Source: JBJKPP01 sp046706145
GTDB lineage: Bacteria > Bacteroidota > Ignavibacteria > Ignavibacteriales > Ignavibacteriaceae
Assembly: GCA_046706145.1 (NCBI GenBank)
Contig: JBJKPP010000238.1
Location: 1 to 20,407, forward strand
Length of the DNA: 20,407 bases
Direction: 5' to 3'
Program-made: the position numbers and the translations under genes
The notes under the pieces: generated by a model
What the model was told of the DNA's origin: nothing
The model's database searches: none
What the model saw: the letters and a program-made list of their open reading frames with translations, nothing else
Part shown: positions 1 to 8,398 of the stretch, piece by piece
Position numbering within the stretch: position 1 is the stretch's first letter
Layout: each line of letters opens with the position of its first letter

Positions 1-1229
1 TTTTCACTATCCGGAACTGACTGATAAACTTGCGAAACTGTTTCTGCAAATTTCTGCCACCCGAACATGTCTGCATAAAATTGAGGAAGCTGAGATAATT
101 CTTTACCTTCTGCTGTAGAAGGTTTAATTCCGAAGAACTCAGCGTACGCAATATATTTCTGCACAGGTAATAATGGGAGAGCAAAGGGCGTCAAAACTGC
201 AGTTAGAATTATAAGTGTAATAACCGAATACTTTACATACGCAAACAAAGGTTTTTCGGATAATTTTTCGATTATGATACCACCACCCGGAAATAGAATC
301 AACATGGCAGGTACTGCATAATAGGATTGAGTATGCGGATTAATAAGTAAAATTAGAAACGCAGTTAAAAATATAATTCCTAAATAGATATAGTTCTTTC
401 CATTTTTATTGAAAAAATAATATAAAGCACCAGGCAGCCAAATAATTATAGAAATGGGATCCATAGTAAATATTAGGCCTTTCACAAAATCCAATCTTGT
501 TAAACTTGAATATTTTTCGCTAGTTGCGTTCCTAATAAATTCGAGATCAGCAAAATTGTGTGTGATATTCCAGATAATAAATGGTGAAAATATTATCAGT
601 GTGATTACCGCAGTAAGCCAGGGATAAATTGTTTTATAGTATTTCCTTTTCTCAGTAAAAACTAAAGCAATATAGAAACCTGCTATAAACCATCCCATAC
701 TTATTTTATTTAGCAGACCAATTCCAAAGATTAACCCAAGTAAAAACCACAGTTTTTTATCTTCTGATCTGAATAATTTTAACACAACTAAATAAGCACA
801 AGCCCATAAAAACAGGTCAATGCAATTCATGGAATATATAGTGTTAAGGCCAAGATAAACGGGCGTTAACACTACGGATAAAGAGGCAATTGTAATCGCT
901 ATTTTACCGCCGCCCATCTCATTTGTTATTATTCCAACAAGAAAGACGGTTGCCCCTGATAATATTGCAGGTAAAAATCTTATTGCAAATAAAGAGTCAC
1001 CAAAAATAATTCTTATGATATATAATACATAAATAGAAAATGGAGGCTGGTCAACATAGCCGGCAGCTAATCTTTTACTGCATGCTATGTAGTAAAATTC
1101 ATCTCTGAATATTCCATAGTTTGTAAATGCGTTTGCAAATAAATGAAAAAGTATGAGGATTAATGAAAAGGCAGAAATAAGATAAAGTTTATCTTTTGAA
1201 AGATTGATTCTCAGGCTTTTAAAAGGCAT
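1..1229 (-). CDS. ArnT/PMT-like membrane glycosyltransferase (GT39-type), 3' end outside window
   Basis: The frame is open from an ATG at 1227-1229 (minus strand) to the left edge, giving about 409 residues without a stop. I translated most of it and saw continuous hydrophobic segments typical of a polytopic protein. Near the N-terminus a first membrane helix (about residues 15-37) is followed by a loop containing FRDEFYY (residues 41-47) and later DQPPF (60-64). An acidic D-E pair in the first outer loop followed by QPP is the hallmark of dolichyl/polyprenyl-phosphate-dependent glycosyltransferases (PMT_2, ArnT-like). A later NPHTQSYYAVP stretch fits the family's periplasmic region. Such enzymes move a sugar from a polyprenyl-phosphate carrier to a lipid or protein on the outer face of the inner membrane. 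Donor and acceptor cannot be told here. AAAGAG lies upstream of the start as a modest ribosome site. It is divergent from the lipoprotein gene at 1507. Family call firm, substrate unknown. Confidence 0.82.
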   Translation of the reverse strand, partial: MPFKSLRINLSKDKLYLISAFSLILILFHLFANAFTNYGIFRDEFYYIACSKRLAAGYVDQPPFSIYVLYIIRIIFGDSLFAIRFLPAILSGATVFLVGIITNEMGGGKIAITIASLSVVLTPVYLGLNTIYSMNCIDLFLWACAYLVVLKLFRSEDKKLWFLLGLIFGIGLLNKISMGWFIAGFYIALVFTEKRKYYKTIYPWLTAVITLIIFSPFIIWNITHNFADLEFIRNATSEKYSSLTRLDFVKGLIFTMDPISIIIWLPGALYYFFNKNGKNYIYLGIIFLTAFLILLINPHTQSYYAVPAMLILFPGGGIIIEKLSEKPLFAYVKYSVITLIILTAVLTPFALPLLPVQKYIAYAEFFGIKPSTAEGKELSQLPQFYADMFGWQKFAETVSQVYQSVPDSE

Positions 1230-1506
1230 AAATATTTCTCTTTGAAAGAATATAAAAGAATAATAATGCTATAATATAAAGAACAAATTTCAGTCACACC
1301 ATATACTCATTCAAAGTGCCAAATAAACCTTAACAAACACTCACTAAATAATGGCATAATAATGGATTAACACTATAATATATGCTCCATTTTATGGCGA
1401 ATTAAGGCAAAAACAAATCTTTCTCATTTGAATAGCAGGAAAAGATAACGGTAAATAATACTGAGTTAAACTTTATTAATCAAAATTATAGAAAAACATA
1501 GATAGT
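1230..1506. promoter_or_regulatory. AT-rich divergent intergenic region
   Basis: This 277-bp gap separates the divergent genes at 1229 (minus) and 1507 (plus), so promoters for both should lie here. It is strongly AT-rich and holds a short direct repeat, AATAATGG twice around 1347-1366. I could not pick a convincing -35/-10 pair, and there is no clear Shine-Dalgarno sequence before 1507. No RNA gene or longer repeat was seen. Confidence 0.3.
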
Positions 1507-3099
1507 ATGGTTAGAAAAAATTTAGTTATAAGCATATACTTATTTTTGACTGTTCTGCTAGTATCCACTTCCGGCTGCTTAAAATTGCCGAACGAAATTA
1601 TAGCTCCTCAATGGGATGTCAATATTAACGCTCCAATAATTAATCGCTCCTATACTCTAAACGATATTATTAAGAAACAAAATAATATTACTACTGATTA
1701 TTCAAGCAATCCGCAGGGTATTTATATAATTTATTCTGACACCACAAAACAGGGTGTAAGTCTTGTAGATTTCGCAAAAACTACCGGTGACTATTCTTCC
1801 ACCAACAATACAATTCCGCCAGTAAGCGGAACAACATATTTATATGTTCCTTTCCAATCGGATAGTGTCCGGATAGACAGCGCTCAGTTTCAGAGCGGAA
1901 CAATTGAGCTAGTTGTTACCAATAACACTAATAATCCGGTAAGCTTTGATGTAACTGTTCCGGCAATACATTATCAAAATAATCCACTACAGATTTCGTT
2001 TTCAGTAAACTCAAACCAATCGGTAGATGAATCAGTCTTTTTAAGTAATTACGAATATGTTACTCCGGATACCCAATCTTCTTCAAATAAAAACGACTTA
2101 TTGCTGGAAATTAACACGTCAACAGGCGGAGTAACCAACTTAATTAGTACAATAAATTTTAGTGTTTATGTATCAAATGTAGCGTTCAGTTCGGTCACAG
2201 GAACATTCCCTTCAGTCACACTCGGCAAGCAAACTTCTGTTTTGGATTTTTCTCTTGGAGATGCAACGGATTTCCAGGGTAAAACTTTTCTGGGAACAGC
2301 TAAGCTTTACCTAAACACTCTTTATGAACCTCTTTATCAAAATAATTTTACTTTGAATCTAGACAGTCTCACGGTAATGGGTAAAAGAAATAATGGCCAG
2401 ACTTTCTTCCTAACAGACAGCACAGGAAGCAAATATTTCAATATTAAAATCTCCAATGGAAATAATACAATCGAATTTTCTAATCTTAACAGCAACATGG
2501 CCGATTTTGTTTCTTTCCTGCCTGATCAAGTTTACTTTAATGCGAAATATATTCTTAATGGACATGAACAAACAGGCACGGTATCTCTCTTAGATTCAGT
2601 GAAATTCGAAGGTAATTTCTCAACGGAAAGTTTCTTTGCACTAAAAAAATCTTCCATTACTGATACAACATCCATTCAAATAAGTGAAAACGATAGAAGC
2701 CAAATAAGAGATGCTCGCAACATGAATGTAAACATTCAAATTGATAATGGGATACCGCTTACCACATGGCTGCAGGTCACACTTACAGATATTAACCATA
2801 AACCACTTTTCACACTTGTGAATAACACAACAAATATTGATTCTTTTTACTTTCTAGGGGCGGATGTAAATCAAAACGGCGAAGTGAGTAATTCCATAAT
2901 TAGTGAAAATAGTGTTGTGCTAGATTCTTCACAAATTAATCTTTTCTCCAGGGCTTACTATGCAATATTTACTGTAAGCGTAAGAACCAAAGATGCATAC
3001 CAAAATCCTCCGCCCATAGTTGCAATAAGACCATCGGCGCTATTAAAAATTAAGGCGTATGGCGAAGTTAAGTACAATATTAATCCATCGGACAAATGA
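1507..3099 (+). CDS. Predicted outer-membrane lipoprotein, function unknown
   Basis: The 530-residue product starts with a basic/hydrophobic signal peptide ending in TSGC, so Cys24 is the likely lipidated residue (signal peptidase II). The mature part is rich in Asn, Ser, Thr and alternating hydrophobics, which suggests a mostly beta-strand protein. I see no catalytic motif and do not recognise a named domain. A first segment (about 40-60) contains SYTLNDIIKKQ and may be a small helical region; the rest looks like several beta-sandwich units. The next gene, a PorV-like barrel, starts inside this gene's stop codon (ATGA overlap), so the two are probably translated together and may act together at the outer membrane. 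No clear ribosome site precedes the ATG at 1507. A binding, assembly or surface structural role is inference only. Confidence 0.75.
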   Translation: MVRKNLVISIYLFLTVLLVSTSGCLKLPNEIIAPQWDVNINAPIINRSYTLNDIIKKQNNITTDYSSNPQGIYIIYSDTTKQGVSLVDFAKTTGDYSSTNNTIPPVSGTTYLYVPFQSDSVRIDSAQFQSGTIELVVTNNTNNPVSFDVTVPAIHYQNNPLQISFSVNSNQSVDESVFLSNYEYVTPDTQSSSNKNDLLLEINTSTGGVTNLISTINFSVYVSNVAFSSVTGTFPSVTLGKQTSVLDFSLGDATDFQGKTFLGTAKLYLNTLYEPLYQNNFTLNLDSLTVMGKRNNGQTFFLTDSTGSKYFNIKISNGNNTIEFSNLNSNMADFVSFLPDQVYFNAKYILNGHEQTGTVSLLDSVKFEGNFSTESFFALKKSSITDTTSIQISENDRSQIRDARNMNVNIQIDNGIPLTTWLQVTLTDINHKPLFTLVNNTTNIDSFYFLGADVNQNGEVSNSIISENSVVLDSSQINLFSRAYYAIFTVSVRTKDAYQNPPPIVAIRPSALLKIKAYGEVKYNINPSDK

Positions 3100-4526
3100 T
3101 AAAGCAAGCGCCCATGAATAAGTTAATAAGTTTCATAGCAATTATTTTTATATTCAGTATTCGCATTTATGCACAGTTCGGTTCTGCCGGTTTGGTTGAT
3201 GCAAAAAGTACGGCTATGGCAAAAAGTTACACAGCAGCTTCGAATGGTATTTATTCAATTGGTGTCAATCCGGCGAATCTTGCCAACAGCGATTCCCCTA
3301 CTCTTCAGTTTTCAACAGTGCTCCCTTTGCCATCCATATCTTCGATAGCCGGAACGGATTTCATGACTATTAATGACTTTAACTATTATTTCGGAGGTGT
3401 TAACGGTAAACCGCGTTATTTGTCCGAAACCGATAAACAACGGCTTAATTCATTATTTGATAATGGCGGATTTTTAAGGCTAAACGCTGCGATAAATTGG
3501 CTATCGGTTGCTTTAAATATTAATGATAAAGTCGGTGCAGTAGCATTCTCTATAAACGACATTGCAGCAGGTAAATTTACTTTTCCTCAAGCGATAGTTG
3601 ATATTGCATTAAACGGTAATGCTATTGGAAAGAATTATAATCTCAATGATGCATATATGAGCGCATGGTGGATTAGAGATTATTCTCTGTCGTATGCCCG
3701 GCGGTTAGATCTCTTTAAGCAATTCTTTGATGAAGTTAATGCCGGAGTCACCTTAAAGATGGTGCAGGGATTCGCTTATGCTGGAACTCAACAGATTAAT
3801 ACGAATCTTTCATTCGCAAATGATTATTCAATTAGCGGCAGTTCTAATTTAAGTGCGGTATCATCATTTTCCAATATATTTAATGTCAAGTACGATTTTG
3901 ATTCAACAAGTCAGCAGACAAACTTTTCTCCTTTTCCTTCTCCTGCAGGCACAGGCTTCGGGTTTGATATTGGTATTTCGGCTAAAAGAAATTCGTGGAG
4001 ATTTGGTCTTTCCATTACGGATATTGGAAGTATAAATTGGGATAATCATGCAGCGGAATTTACTGCAGCTGGTAATGTTTATTTGAATGACATAACAAAT
4101 AAAGCTCAGGTAGATTCATTAAAAAATCAAGTGTTCGGCAAATCTAAATCAATTTCCAGTTTCACAACAAGTCTTCCAACAGCGTTAAGATTAGGTGCTT
4201 CTTACTTTTTTGATAAAAATAATAACTCTATTCCAGGTACTTTGTTATTAGCAGCAGACTATAATCAAGGATTTAACAATATGCCGGGAAATAGTGTAAA
4301 CCCACGAATTTCAATCGGTGGAGAATGGAAACCGATGGATTGGATTCCATATATACGGACAGGTTTTTCATTCGGCGGGAACTTTGGATTTCATTGGGCA
4401 TTCGGCCTAGGCTTTAGAGCAGATATGCTGGAATTCGATATAGCTACAACTGATTTACAAACTATAATAGCTCCTAATTCATCTAGATACATTTCAATAT
4501 CCATCGGATCAAGCTGGAGTCTTTAA
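3096..4526 (+). CDS. PorV-like outer-membrane beta-barrel protein (DUF5723-type)
   Basis: The protein is 476 residues from the ATG at 3096, which overlaps the upstream stop as ATGA. A second ATG at 3114 (residue 7) gives a cleaner signal peptide (MNKLISFIAIIFIFSIRIYA, cut before QFGS) and is an equally good or better start. Just after the signal comes a stretch with AKSYTAASNGIYSIGVNPANLA. This is the pattern seen at the N-terminus of PorV/OmpP1-FadL-like barrels in Bacteroidota, where a G-A-Y-T segment is followed by NPA. The rest has many short amphipathic strands with aromatic turns and ends in a strand finishing SISIGSSWSL, as expected for a barrel. Related proteins include T9SS component PorV, but this family has many members of unknown function. 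Its job is probably linked to the coupled lipoprotein. Barrel call good, role unknown. Confidence 0.75.
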   Translation: MIKQAPMNKLISFIAIIFIFSIRIYAQFGSAGLVDAKSTAMAKSYTAASNGIYSIGVNPANLANSDSPTLQFSTVLPLPSISSIAGTDFMTINDFNYYFGGVNGKPRYLSETDKQRLNSLFDNGGFLRLNAAINWLSVALNINDKVGAVAFSINDIAAGKFTFPQAIVDIALNGNAIGKNYNLNDAYMSAWWIRDYSLSYARRLDLFKQFFDEVNAGVTLKMVQGFAYAGTQQINTNLSFANDYSISGSSNLSAVSSFSNIFNVKYDFDSTSQQTNFSPFPSPAGTGFGFDIGISAKRNSWRFGLSITDIGSINWDNHAAEFTAAGNVYLNDITNKAQVDSLKNQVFGKSKSISSFTTSLPTALRLGASYFFDKNNNSIPGTLLLAADYNQGFNNMPGNSVNPRISIGGEWKPMDWIPYIRTGFSFGGNFGFHWAFGLGFRADMLEFDIATTDLQTIIAPNSSRYISISIGSSWSL

Positions 4527-4546
4527 ATTTTTAGTTTAATAAACCC

Positions 4547-4565
4547 AATTTCTTTAAAAGAAATT
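4547..4565. terminator. AT-rich inverted repeat between convergent genes, possible weak bidirectional terminator
   Basis: AATTTCTTT and AAAGAAATT form a perfect 9-bp inverted repeat around one central A. It lies in the 56-bp gap between the convergent ends of the barrel gene (stop at 4526) and the lipoprotein gene (stop at 4583). The stem has almost no G-C pairs and there is no long T tract, so as an intrinsic terminator it would be weak. Its position is the main argument. Confidence 0.25.
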
Positions 4566-4582
4566 CTGTGTATTGAGAGGCA

Positions 4583-5314
4583 CTAGTAGTATAAATAAAC
4601 ATACTGTATAACTCCAATTTTATCTCCATCGTTATTGTATCTTTCTTCTTCAACTATATTTCCTTTGTCATCATATTTATAAACATATTTTGAAATTAAA
4701 TCACCGTTTTGATCATATGTTTTATATGACTCTTTTTTGCCATCATCATATTCATATTTAATCTTATACAGTAAGTTATTATTTACGTCGTACCACGATT
4801 CAACCGTTAAATTGCCGTCATCGTCATATTGATAAATATAATATTCATCCGGTTTCCCATCCGGACTAAAGCGCGTTGATTTTATTTTATTTCCATATTT
4901 ATTGTATTTGTAATTATAATATTTGTCAACTTCATTCTTCGGAGTATATCTAATAGTTTTGATTCTCTTCCCATTTTTATCGAATTCATATTTGTATATA
5001 TAACTAGCCTTGCCATCTGTATTATAAGCAATCGTTTTTTCCAGCCTGCCATTTTCGCTGTAAACTAATGATGATGATTTATTCCCTTTTAACGGCTTAC
5101 CGTCAGAATCAACTAAAAAGTTTATCTTATCGATTTCTCTAATTTTGTTTGTTTCAATATAAGCTCTTGATTCTTCTTCAAGATTCTTAACAATTTTTTT
5201 CTCTTTAGGAGCTTGAGAAGAAGTTTCTTTTACAGTTTTCTTTCCTGATGAGCAACCCACAAAAATTATAGAAATAAAAAGGCAAGAAATGATTAAGAAA
5301 AGATATTTTTTCAT
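4583..5314 (-). CDS. Lipoprotein with RHS/YD-like tandem repeats
   Basis: The 243-residue protein has an N-terminal signal ending in FVGC, with Cys21 the likely lipid-anchored residue. A Lys/Glu-rich linker follows (about 22-60). From about residue 85 to the end it consists of some six tandem units of 24-26 residues, each of the pattern Y-x-Y/F-D-x-x-G-x followed by a second Y/F and a D-G or N-G turn. Examples are YEFDKNG, YKYNKYG, YQYDDDG and YKYDDKG. This recalls RHS/YD and MORN-type (YwqK-like) beta-hairpin repeats. In full RHS proteins the repeats wrap a toxin, but this one is short and carries no effector domain, so a surface structural or binding role fits better. It lies 26 bp downstream of the HIT gene and could share its transcript. 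No strong ribosome site precedes the ATG. Function unknown. Confidence 0.7.
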   Translation of the reverse strand: MKKYLFLIISCLFISIIFVGCSSGKKTVKETSSQAPKEKKIVKNLEEESRAYIETNKIREIDKINFLVDSDGKPLKGNKSSSLVYSENGRLEKTIAYNTDGKASYIYKYEFDKNGKRIKTIRYTPKNEVDKYYNYKYNKYGNKIKSTRFSPDGKPDEYYIYQYDDDGNLTVESWYDVNNNLLYKIKYEYDDGKKESYKTYDQNGDLISKYVYKYDDKGNIVEEERYNNDGDKIGVIQYVYLYY

Positions 5315-5340
5315 GTTAAGTTATTGAAGTGTCTTTTATA

Positions 5341-5844
5341 TTAGAAACCTAAACTTTGGTAGATTTCCAATAACTTCTTCTTCGTTTCTAGCAAATCTTG
5401 GGAAATAACTTTCACATCGCCAAGAACCGGCATAAAATTAGTATCACCTTCCCACCTTGGCACCACATGAAAATGTATATGTTCTTCAATCCCGGCTCCG
5501 CTTACTTTCCCTAAATTTAAGCCAACGTTAAAACCCGCAGGATTATAAGCCTTAGTCAAAACCTTTAACGCAACTTGTACTTTCTCCATCATTTCCAGAC
5601 TCTCTTCAGAATTCAACTTGCCAAAATCACTCATATGACGAAAAGGTACAACCATTAGATGGCCATTATTATATGGGTAAAGATTAAGAAGTGAGAAGGT
5701 ATATTCACCTTTGTTTATTAGGAGAGTATTGTCATCTTCTACGGCTTGTTTTGCGGAGTCGCAGAAAATACATCCGGTGGGCCTCATTTGTTCATTGAAT
5801 GAATCAATATATTGAGAGCGCCAGGGTGACCAAAGTTTTTCCAT
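5341..5844 (-). CDS. HIT-family nucleotide hydrolase/phosphorylase (Ap4A phosphorylase-like)
   Basis: The 167-residue protein carries the histidine triad H-I-H-F-H-V-V-P-R (His122, His124, His126), the catalytic motif of HIT enzymes. Preceding features match the same branch: LWSPWRSQYI at the N-terminus, a CIFC pair (Cys25/Cys28) that probably helps bind zinc, LNLYPYNNGHLMVVP (53-67), and GFNVGLNLG (104-112). From memory the layout closely follows mycobacterial Ap4A phosphorylase (Rv2613c). Such proteins act in the cytosol on dinucleoside polyphosphates such as Ap4A, forming a covalent nucleotidyl-His intermediate. Phosphorylase and hydrolase cannot be told apart here. The gene begins 13 bp after the EF-G-like gene's stop with no visible Shine-Dalgarno sequence, which suggests translational coupling. 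Family call firm, exact substrate inferred. Confidence 0.9.
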   Translation of the reverse strand: MEKLWSPWRSQYIDSFNEQMRPTGCIFCDSAKQAVEDDNTLLINKGEYTFSLLNLYPYNNGHLMVVPFRHMSDFGKLNSEESLEMMEKVQVALKVLTKAYNPAGFNVGLNLGKVSGAGIEEHIHFHVVPRWEGDTNFMPVLGDVKVISQDLLETKKKLLEIYQSLGF

Positions 5845-5857
5845 AAAAATCTACAAT

Positions 5858-7951
5858 TTAATGAGCTTCTTCTCTTTCTTTATTGTATTCTTCTATCACC
5901 TTATGTTCCACTTCTTTTGGCACTTCTTCATAATGTGAAAAACTTCTTTTATGTACACCTCTGCCTTGAGTTAAGCTGCGGAGTGTGGAAGAATATTTAT
6001 ACAATTCGGCAAGAGGAACTTGTGACTTGATTATTTGAAAGTGTCCGTCCGAGTCCATACCCATTATTTTGCCTCTTCTGCTCGAAATATCACCCATTAC
6101 GTCTCCCATGTATTCTTCAGGAACAGTAATCTCAATATCATAGATTGGTTCCAGCAAACAAGGTTTTGCTTCAACAAACCCTTTTCTGAAACATTGAGAG
6201 GCAGCAATCTTAAACGAAACTTCATCAGAATCAACAGAGTGAAATGAACCGTCAAATAGAGTCACCCTAACATCGACAACCTTATTTCCCGAAATTACTC
6301 CCTTAGCCATAACCTCGGCTATACCTTTTTGAACGGCAGGAATAAATCTACTTGGGACAACACCGCCAACTATGGCATCAACAAATTCAAAACCTTTTCC
6401 TCTTGGGAGCGGCTCCATTTTGAAAAAGACATGTCCAAACTGTCCTCTTCCTCCTGATTGTTTCTTATGCTTATATTCAACTTCTTGAACTGAACCTTTT
6501 ATGGTTTCTCTAAATGGAACTTTCGGTTCTTCAAGATCCACTTCAACATTATATCTTTCTTTCAGTCTTTTAACAGACAAAGCAAGATGTAATTCCCCTT
6601 GACCAGAAATAATTGTCTGGGAAATCTCAGGATCAAAATTTACTGTAAAAGAGGGATCTTCTTCATGTAGTGTATGTAATCCGGTGCTTATTTTATCTTC
6701 GTCGCCTTTGGACTTAGGAATAATTGCGCCGCGTAAGATCGCTTCCGGAAACTCTATTGGTTTTACGATAACAGACAGATTCTTTGAACTTAAAGTATTG
6801 TTGGTATGAGTATCTTTTAATTTGACTACAGCTCCTAAATCGCCGGCTTTAAGACTTGACACTTCAACTCTTTTGTGCCCATTTAAAAGTGATATTTGAC
6901 TTAATCTTTCTGTTTTACTATTGGATTGATTTACCAAATCGAGTCCCGCTGAAATCGTTCCGGAGAACACTTTTAAGAGGGAAAGTTCACCAATATGCTG
7001 TTCAGAGATAGTTTTAAATACAAATGCAACTGGTTCGCCATTGCCGTCAGGCTTCAAAGCGACCTTCTGTTTAGAATCCTTAAGCACTGCTTCTTCCCCG
7101 CCCCTGTTAATTGGAGATGGGAAGTATAAAGAAACAAAATCAAGAAAATTATTTATACCAACAGCCTTTGTTGATGATGCAGCAAAAACTGGTGTAAAAC
7201 TTCTTTTTAACAATGCCTGTATTATTCCAGTTTTTAAATCATCATCATTCAAAGTTCCCTGTTCAAAATATTTGTTCATTAACTCTTCTGTTGTTTCAGC
7301 AACCTTCTCAATCAATTCCGTCCTTAATTCTTCTGCTCTAGCTTTAACATCATCAGGAATATCTATTTCTTTAACTTGCTTACTGCCTGGCGCTCCATAA
7401 GAAAACGCCTTCATTTTAAGTACATCAACAATGGTATCGAAATTTAGTCCTTCATTCACTGGAAAAGTTACTACAGTGGCACCGGAAGTTAGTCTTTCTT
7501 TTGCCTTTTCAAAAACCTCTTGAAATTTTGAATGTTCACTGTCCGCCTTATTTATCACTATAGCGGAAGGAAGTCCGAACTCACTTACAAACTTAGCAGT
7601 GCTTTCAGAACCAACTTCAACACCTTCTACAGCATTGAGTACCGTTACCGCAGTATCAGTCACTCTCATAGCCGATTTAACATCACCTATAAAATCCGAG
7701 TAGCCAGGAGTGTCTAGTATATTAACTTTTGTATTATTCCATTCGAGGTGCAGCAAAGAGGTAGCAATTGATATTTGTTTTTCTATTTCATTCGGTGAAT
7801 AATCTGAAACTGTGTTGCCTTCGGCAATAGTTCCTATTCTATTAGTTTCACCGGCAGTGAAAAGTAAGATTTCAGATAAGGAAGTTTTGCCTGAACTTCC
7901 ATGACCAATTAACGCAATATTGCGTAGATTTTCCCCGTCATATTCCTTCAC
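5858..7951 (-). CDS. fusA2: Elongation factor G-like GTPase, EF-G2 type
   Basis: At 697 residues this is a full-length five-domain EF-G-like protein. The GTPase motifs are G1 GHGSSGKT (16-23), G3 DTPGYSDF (80-87) and G4 NKAD (134-137). The classical EF-G box reads AHIDAGKT and DTPGHVDF, so the P-loop differs and the usual catalytic His after DTPG is Tyr84. Both traits match the EF-G2 branch (Thermus EF-G-2, mycobacterial FusA2), recalled from memory. The C-terminal half keeps the EF-G domain IV/V signatures, such as GGVVPSRFIPAV and LLEPIYDIEI. In Thermus the relative has ribosome-dependent GTPase activity; its physiological role is unsettled, and the canonical fusA should be elsewhere. The start is GTG at 7951, fixed by a perfect AGGAGG five bases upstream. 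It sits between the YtxG-like gene (34-bp gap) and the HIT gene (13-bp gap), probably co-transcribed. Confidence 0.92.
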   Translation of the reverse strand: MKEYDGENLRNIALIGHGSSGKTSLSEILLFTAGETNRIGTIAEGNTVSDYSPNEIEKQISIATSLLHLEWNNTKVNILDTPGYSDFIGDVKSAMRVTDTAVTVLNAVEGVEVGSESTAKFVSEFGLPSAIVINKADSEHSKFQEVFEKAKERLTSGATVVTFPVNEGLNFDTIVDVLKMKAFSYGAPGSKQVKEIDIPDDVKARAEELRTELIEKVAETTEELMNKYFEQGTLNDDDLKTGIIQALLKRSFTPVFAASSTKAVGINNFLDFVSLYFPSPINRGGEEAVLKDSKQKVALKPDGNGEPVAFVFKTISEQHIGELSLLKVFSGTISAGLDLVNQSNSKTERLSQISLLNGHKRVEVSSLKAGDLGAVVKLKDTHTNNTLSSKNLSVIVKPIEFPEAILRGAIIPKSKGDEDKISTGLHTLHEEDPSFTVNFDPEISQTIISGQGELHLALSVKRLKERYNVEVDLEEPKVPFRETIKGSVQEVEYKHKKQSGGRGQFGHVFFKMEPLPRGKGFEFVDAIVGGVVPSRFIPAVQKGIAEVMAKGVISGNKVVDVRVTLFDGSFHSVDSDEVSFKIAASQCFRKGFVEAKPCLLEPIYDIEITVPEEYMGDVMGDISSRRGKIMGMDSDGHFQIIKSQVPLAELYKYSSTLRSLTQGRGVHKRSFSHYEEVPKEVEHKVIEEYNKEREEAH

Positions 7952-7965
7952 TTAATCCTCCTAAA
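7952..7965 (-). promoter_or_regulatory. Strong Shine-Dalgarno site fixing a GTG start
   Basis: Read on the minus strand the sequence is AGGAGGATTAAGTG: a perfect AGGAGG, five bases, then the GTG start of the EF-G2-like gene. This is the strongest ribosome site in the window and supports the non-ATG start. Confidence 0.8.
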
Positions 7966-7985
7966 TTTTAAAAAAGAAAGTGGGA

Positions 7986-8390
7986 CTAAGAGTGATTTCC
8001 GCGCCTTCTTTTGTAGGTGTTTAAAAACATACTGACGCCGCTAGAAACTGCAGTGAGATTCTTTATCAAACCAGCGACAGGATCTTCAACAGTTTTTTTA
8101 ACTTTATCTCCCAGAGTAAGCATGTCATCAACGTAGCCTTTTACATCTGTCACCATAGTTTTTACCTGTACAACCTGCTCTTTAGTAATATCGGCAATAT
8201 CATTTAATTTGTCACCTAGATCGGCAGTCTTCTCAAGGATAGGCCTAGTTCTCTCAGTAAGTCCAGCTATATCAGATTGAATATCGGTAATAGTCTTGGT
8301 AATTCTACTTAAATAAATGATCAACGCCACACATAAAGCACTGGCAGAAAACAAAGCGACAATAATCAATACATCTATTGCAATAGACAC
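7986..8390 (-). CDS. DUF948 (YtxG-like) membrane protein
   Basis: The 134-residue protein has one N-terminal membrane helix (about residues 5-27) followed by a long heptad-rich region (28-110) that should form a coiled coil. This is the layout of DUF948/YtxG proteins, which are membrane-anchored with an extended helical domain. The start is GTG at 8390, preceded by AAGGA five bases upstream that overlaps the stop of the YtxH-like gene (8-bp gap), so the two are almost surely one operon. In Bacillus, ytxG and ytxH are neighbours in a general-stress operon, and the same pairing here supports both calls. The molecular function of the family is not established. The C-terminus is basic (YKRRRGNHS). 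Confidence 0.82.
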   Translation of the reverse strand: MSIAIDVLIIVALFSASALCVALIIYLSRITKTITDIQSDIAGLTERTRPILEKTADLGDKLNDIADITKEQVVQVKTMVTDVKGYVDDMLTLGDKVKKTVEDPVAGLIKNLTAVSSGVSMFLNTYKRRRGNHS

Positions 8391-8398
8391 TTTATTCC

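Noticed and set aside
4583..5314. RHS-like repeats as a polymorphic toxin
   Set aside because: Only about 150 residues of repeats, a lipoprotein signal, and no toxin or immunity domain before, inside or after the gene.
7041..7400. Open frame on the plus strand opposite the EF-G2-like gene (and similar ones at 6035-6247 and 7532-7717)
   Set aside because: Antisense to a well conserved coding region, with no ribosome site and an amino-acid mix typical of a shadow frame.
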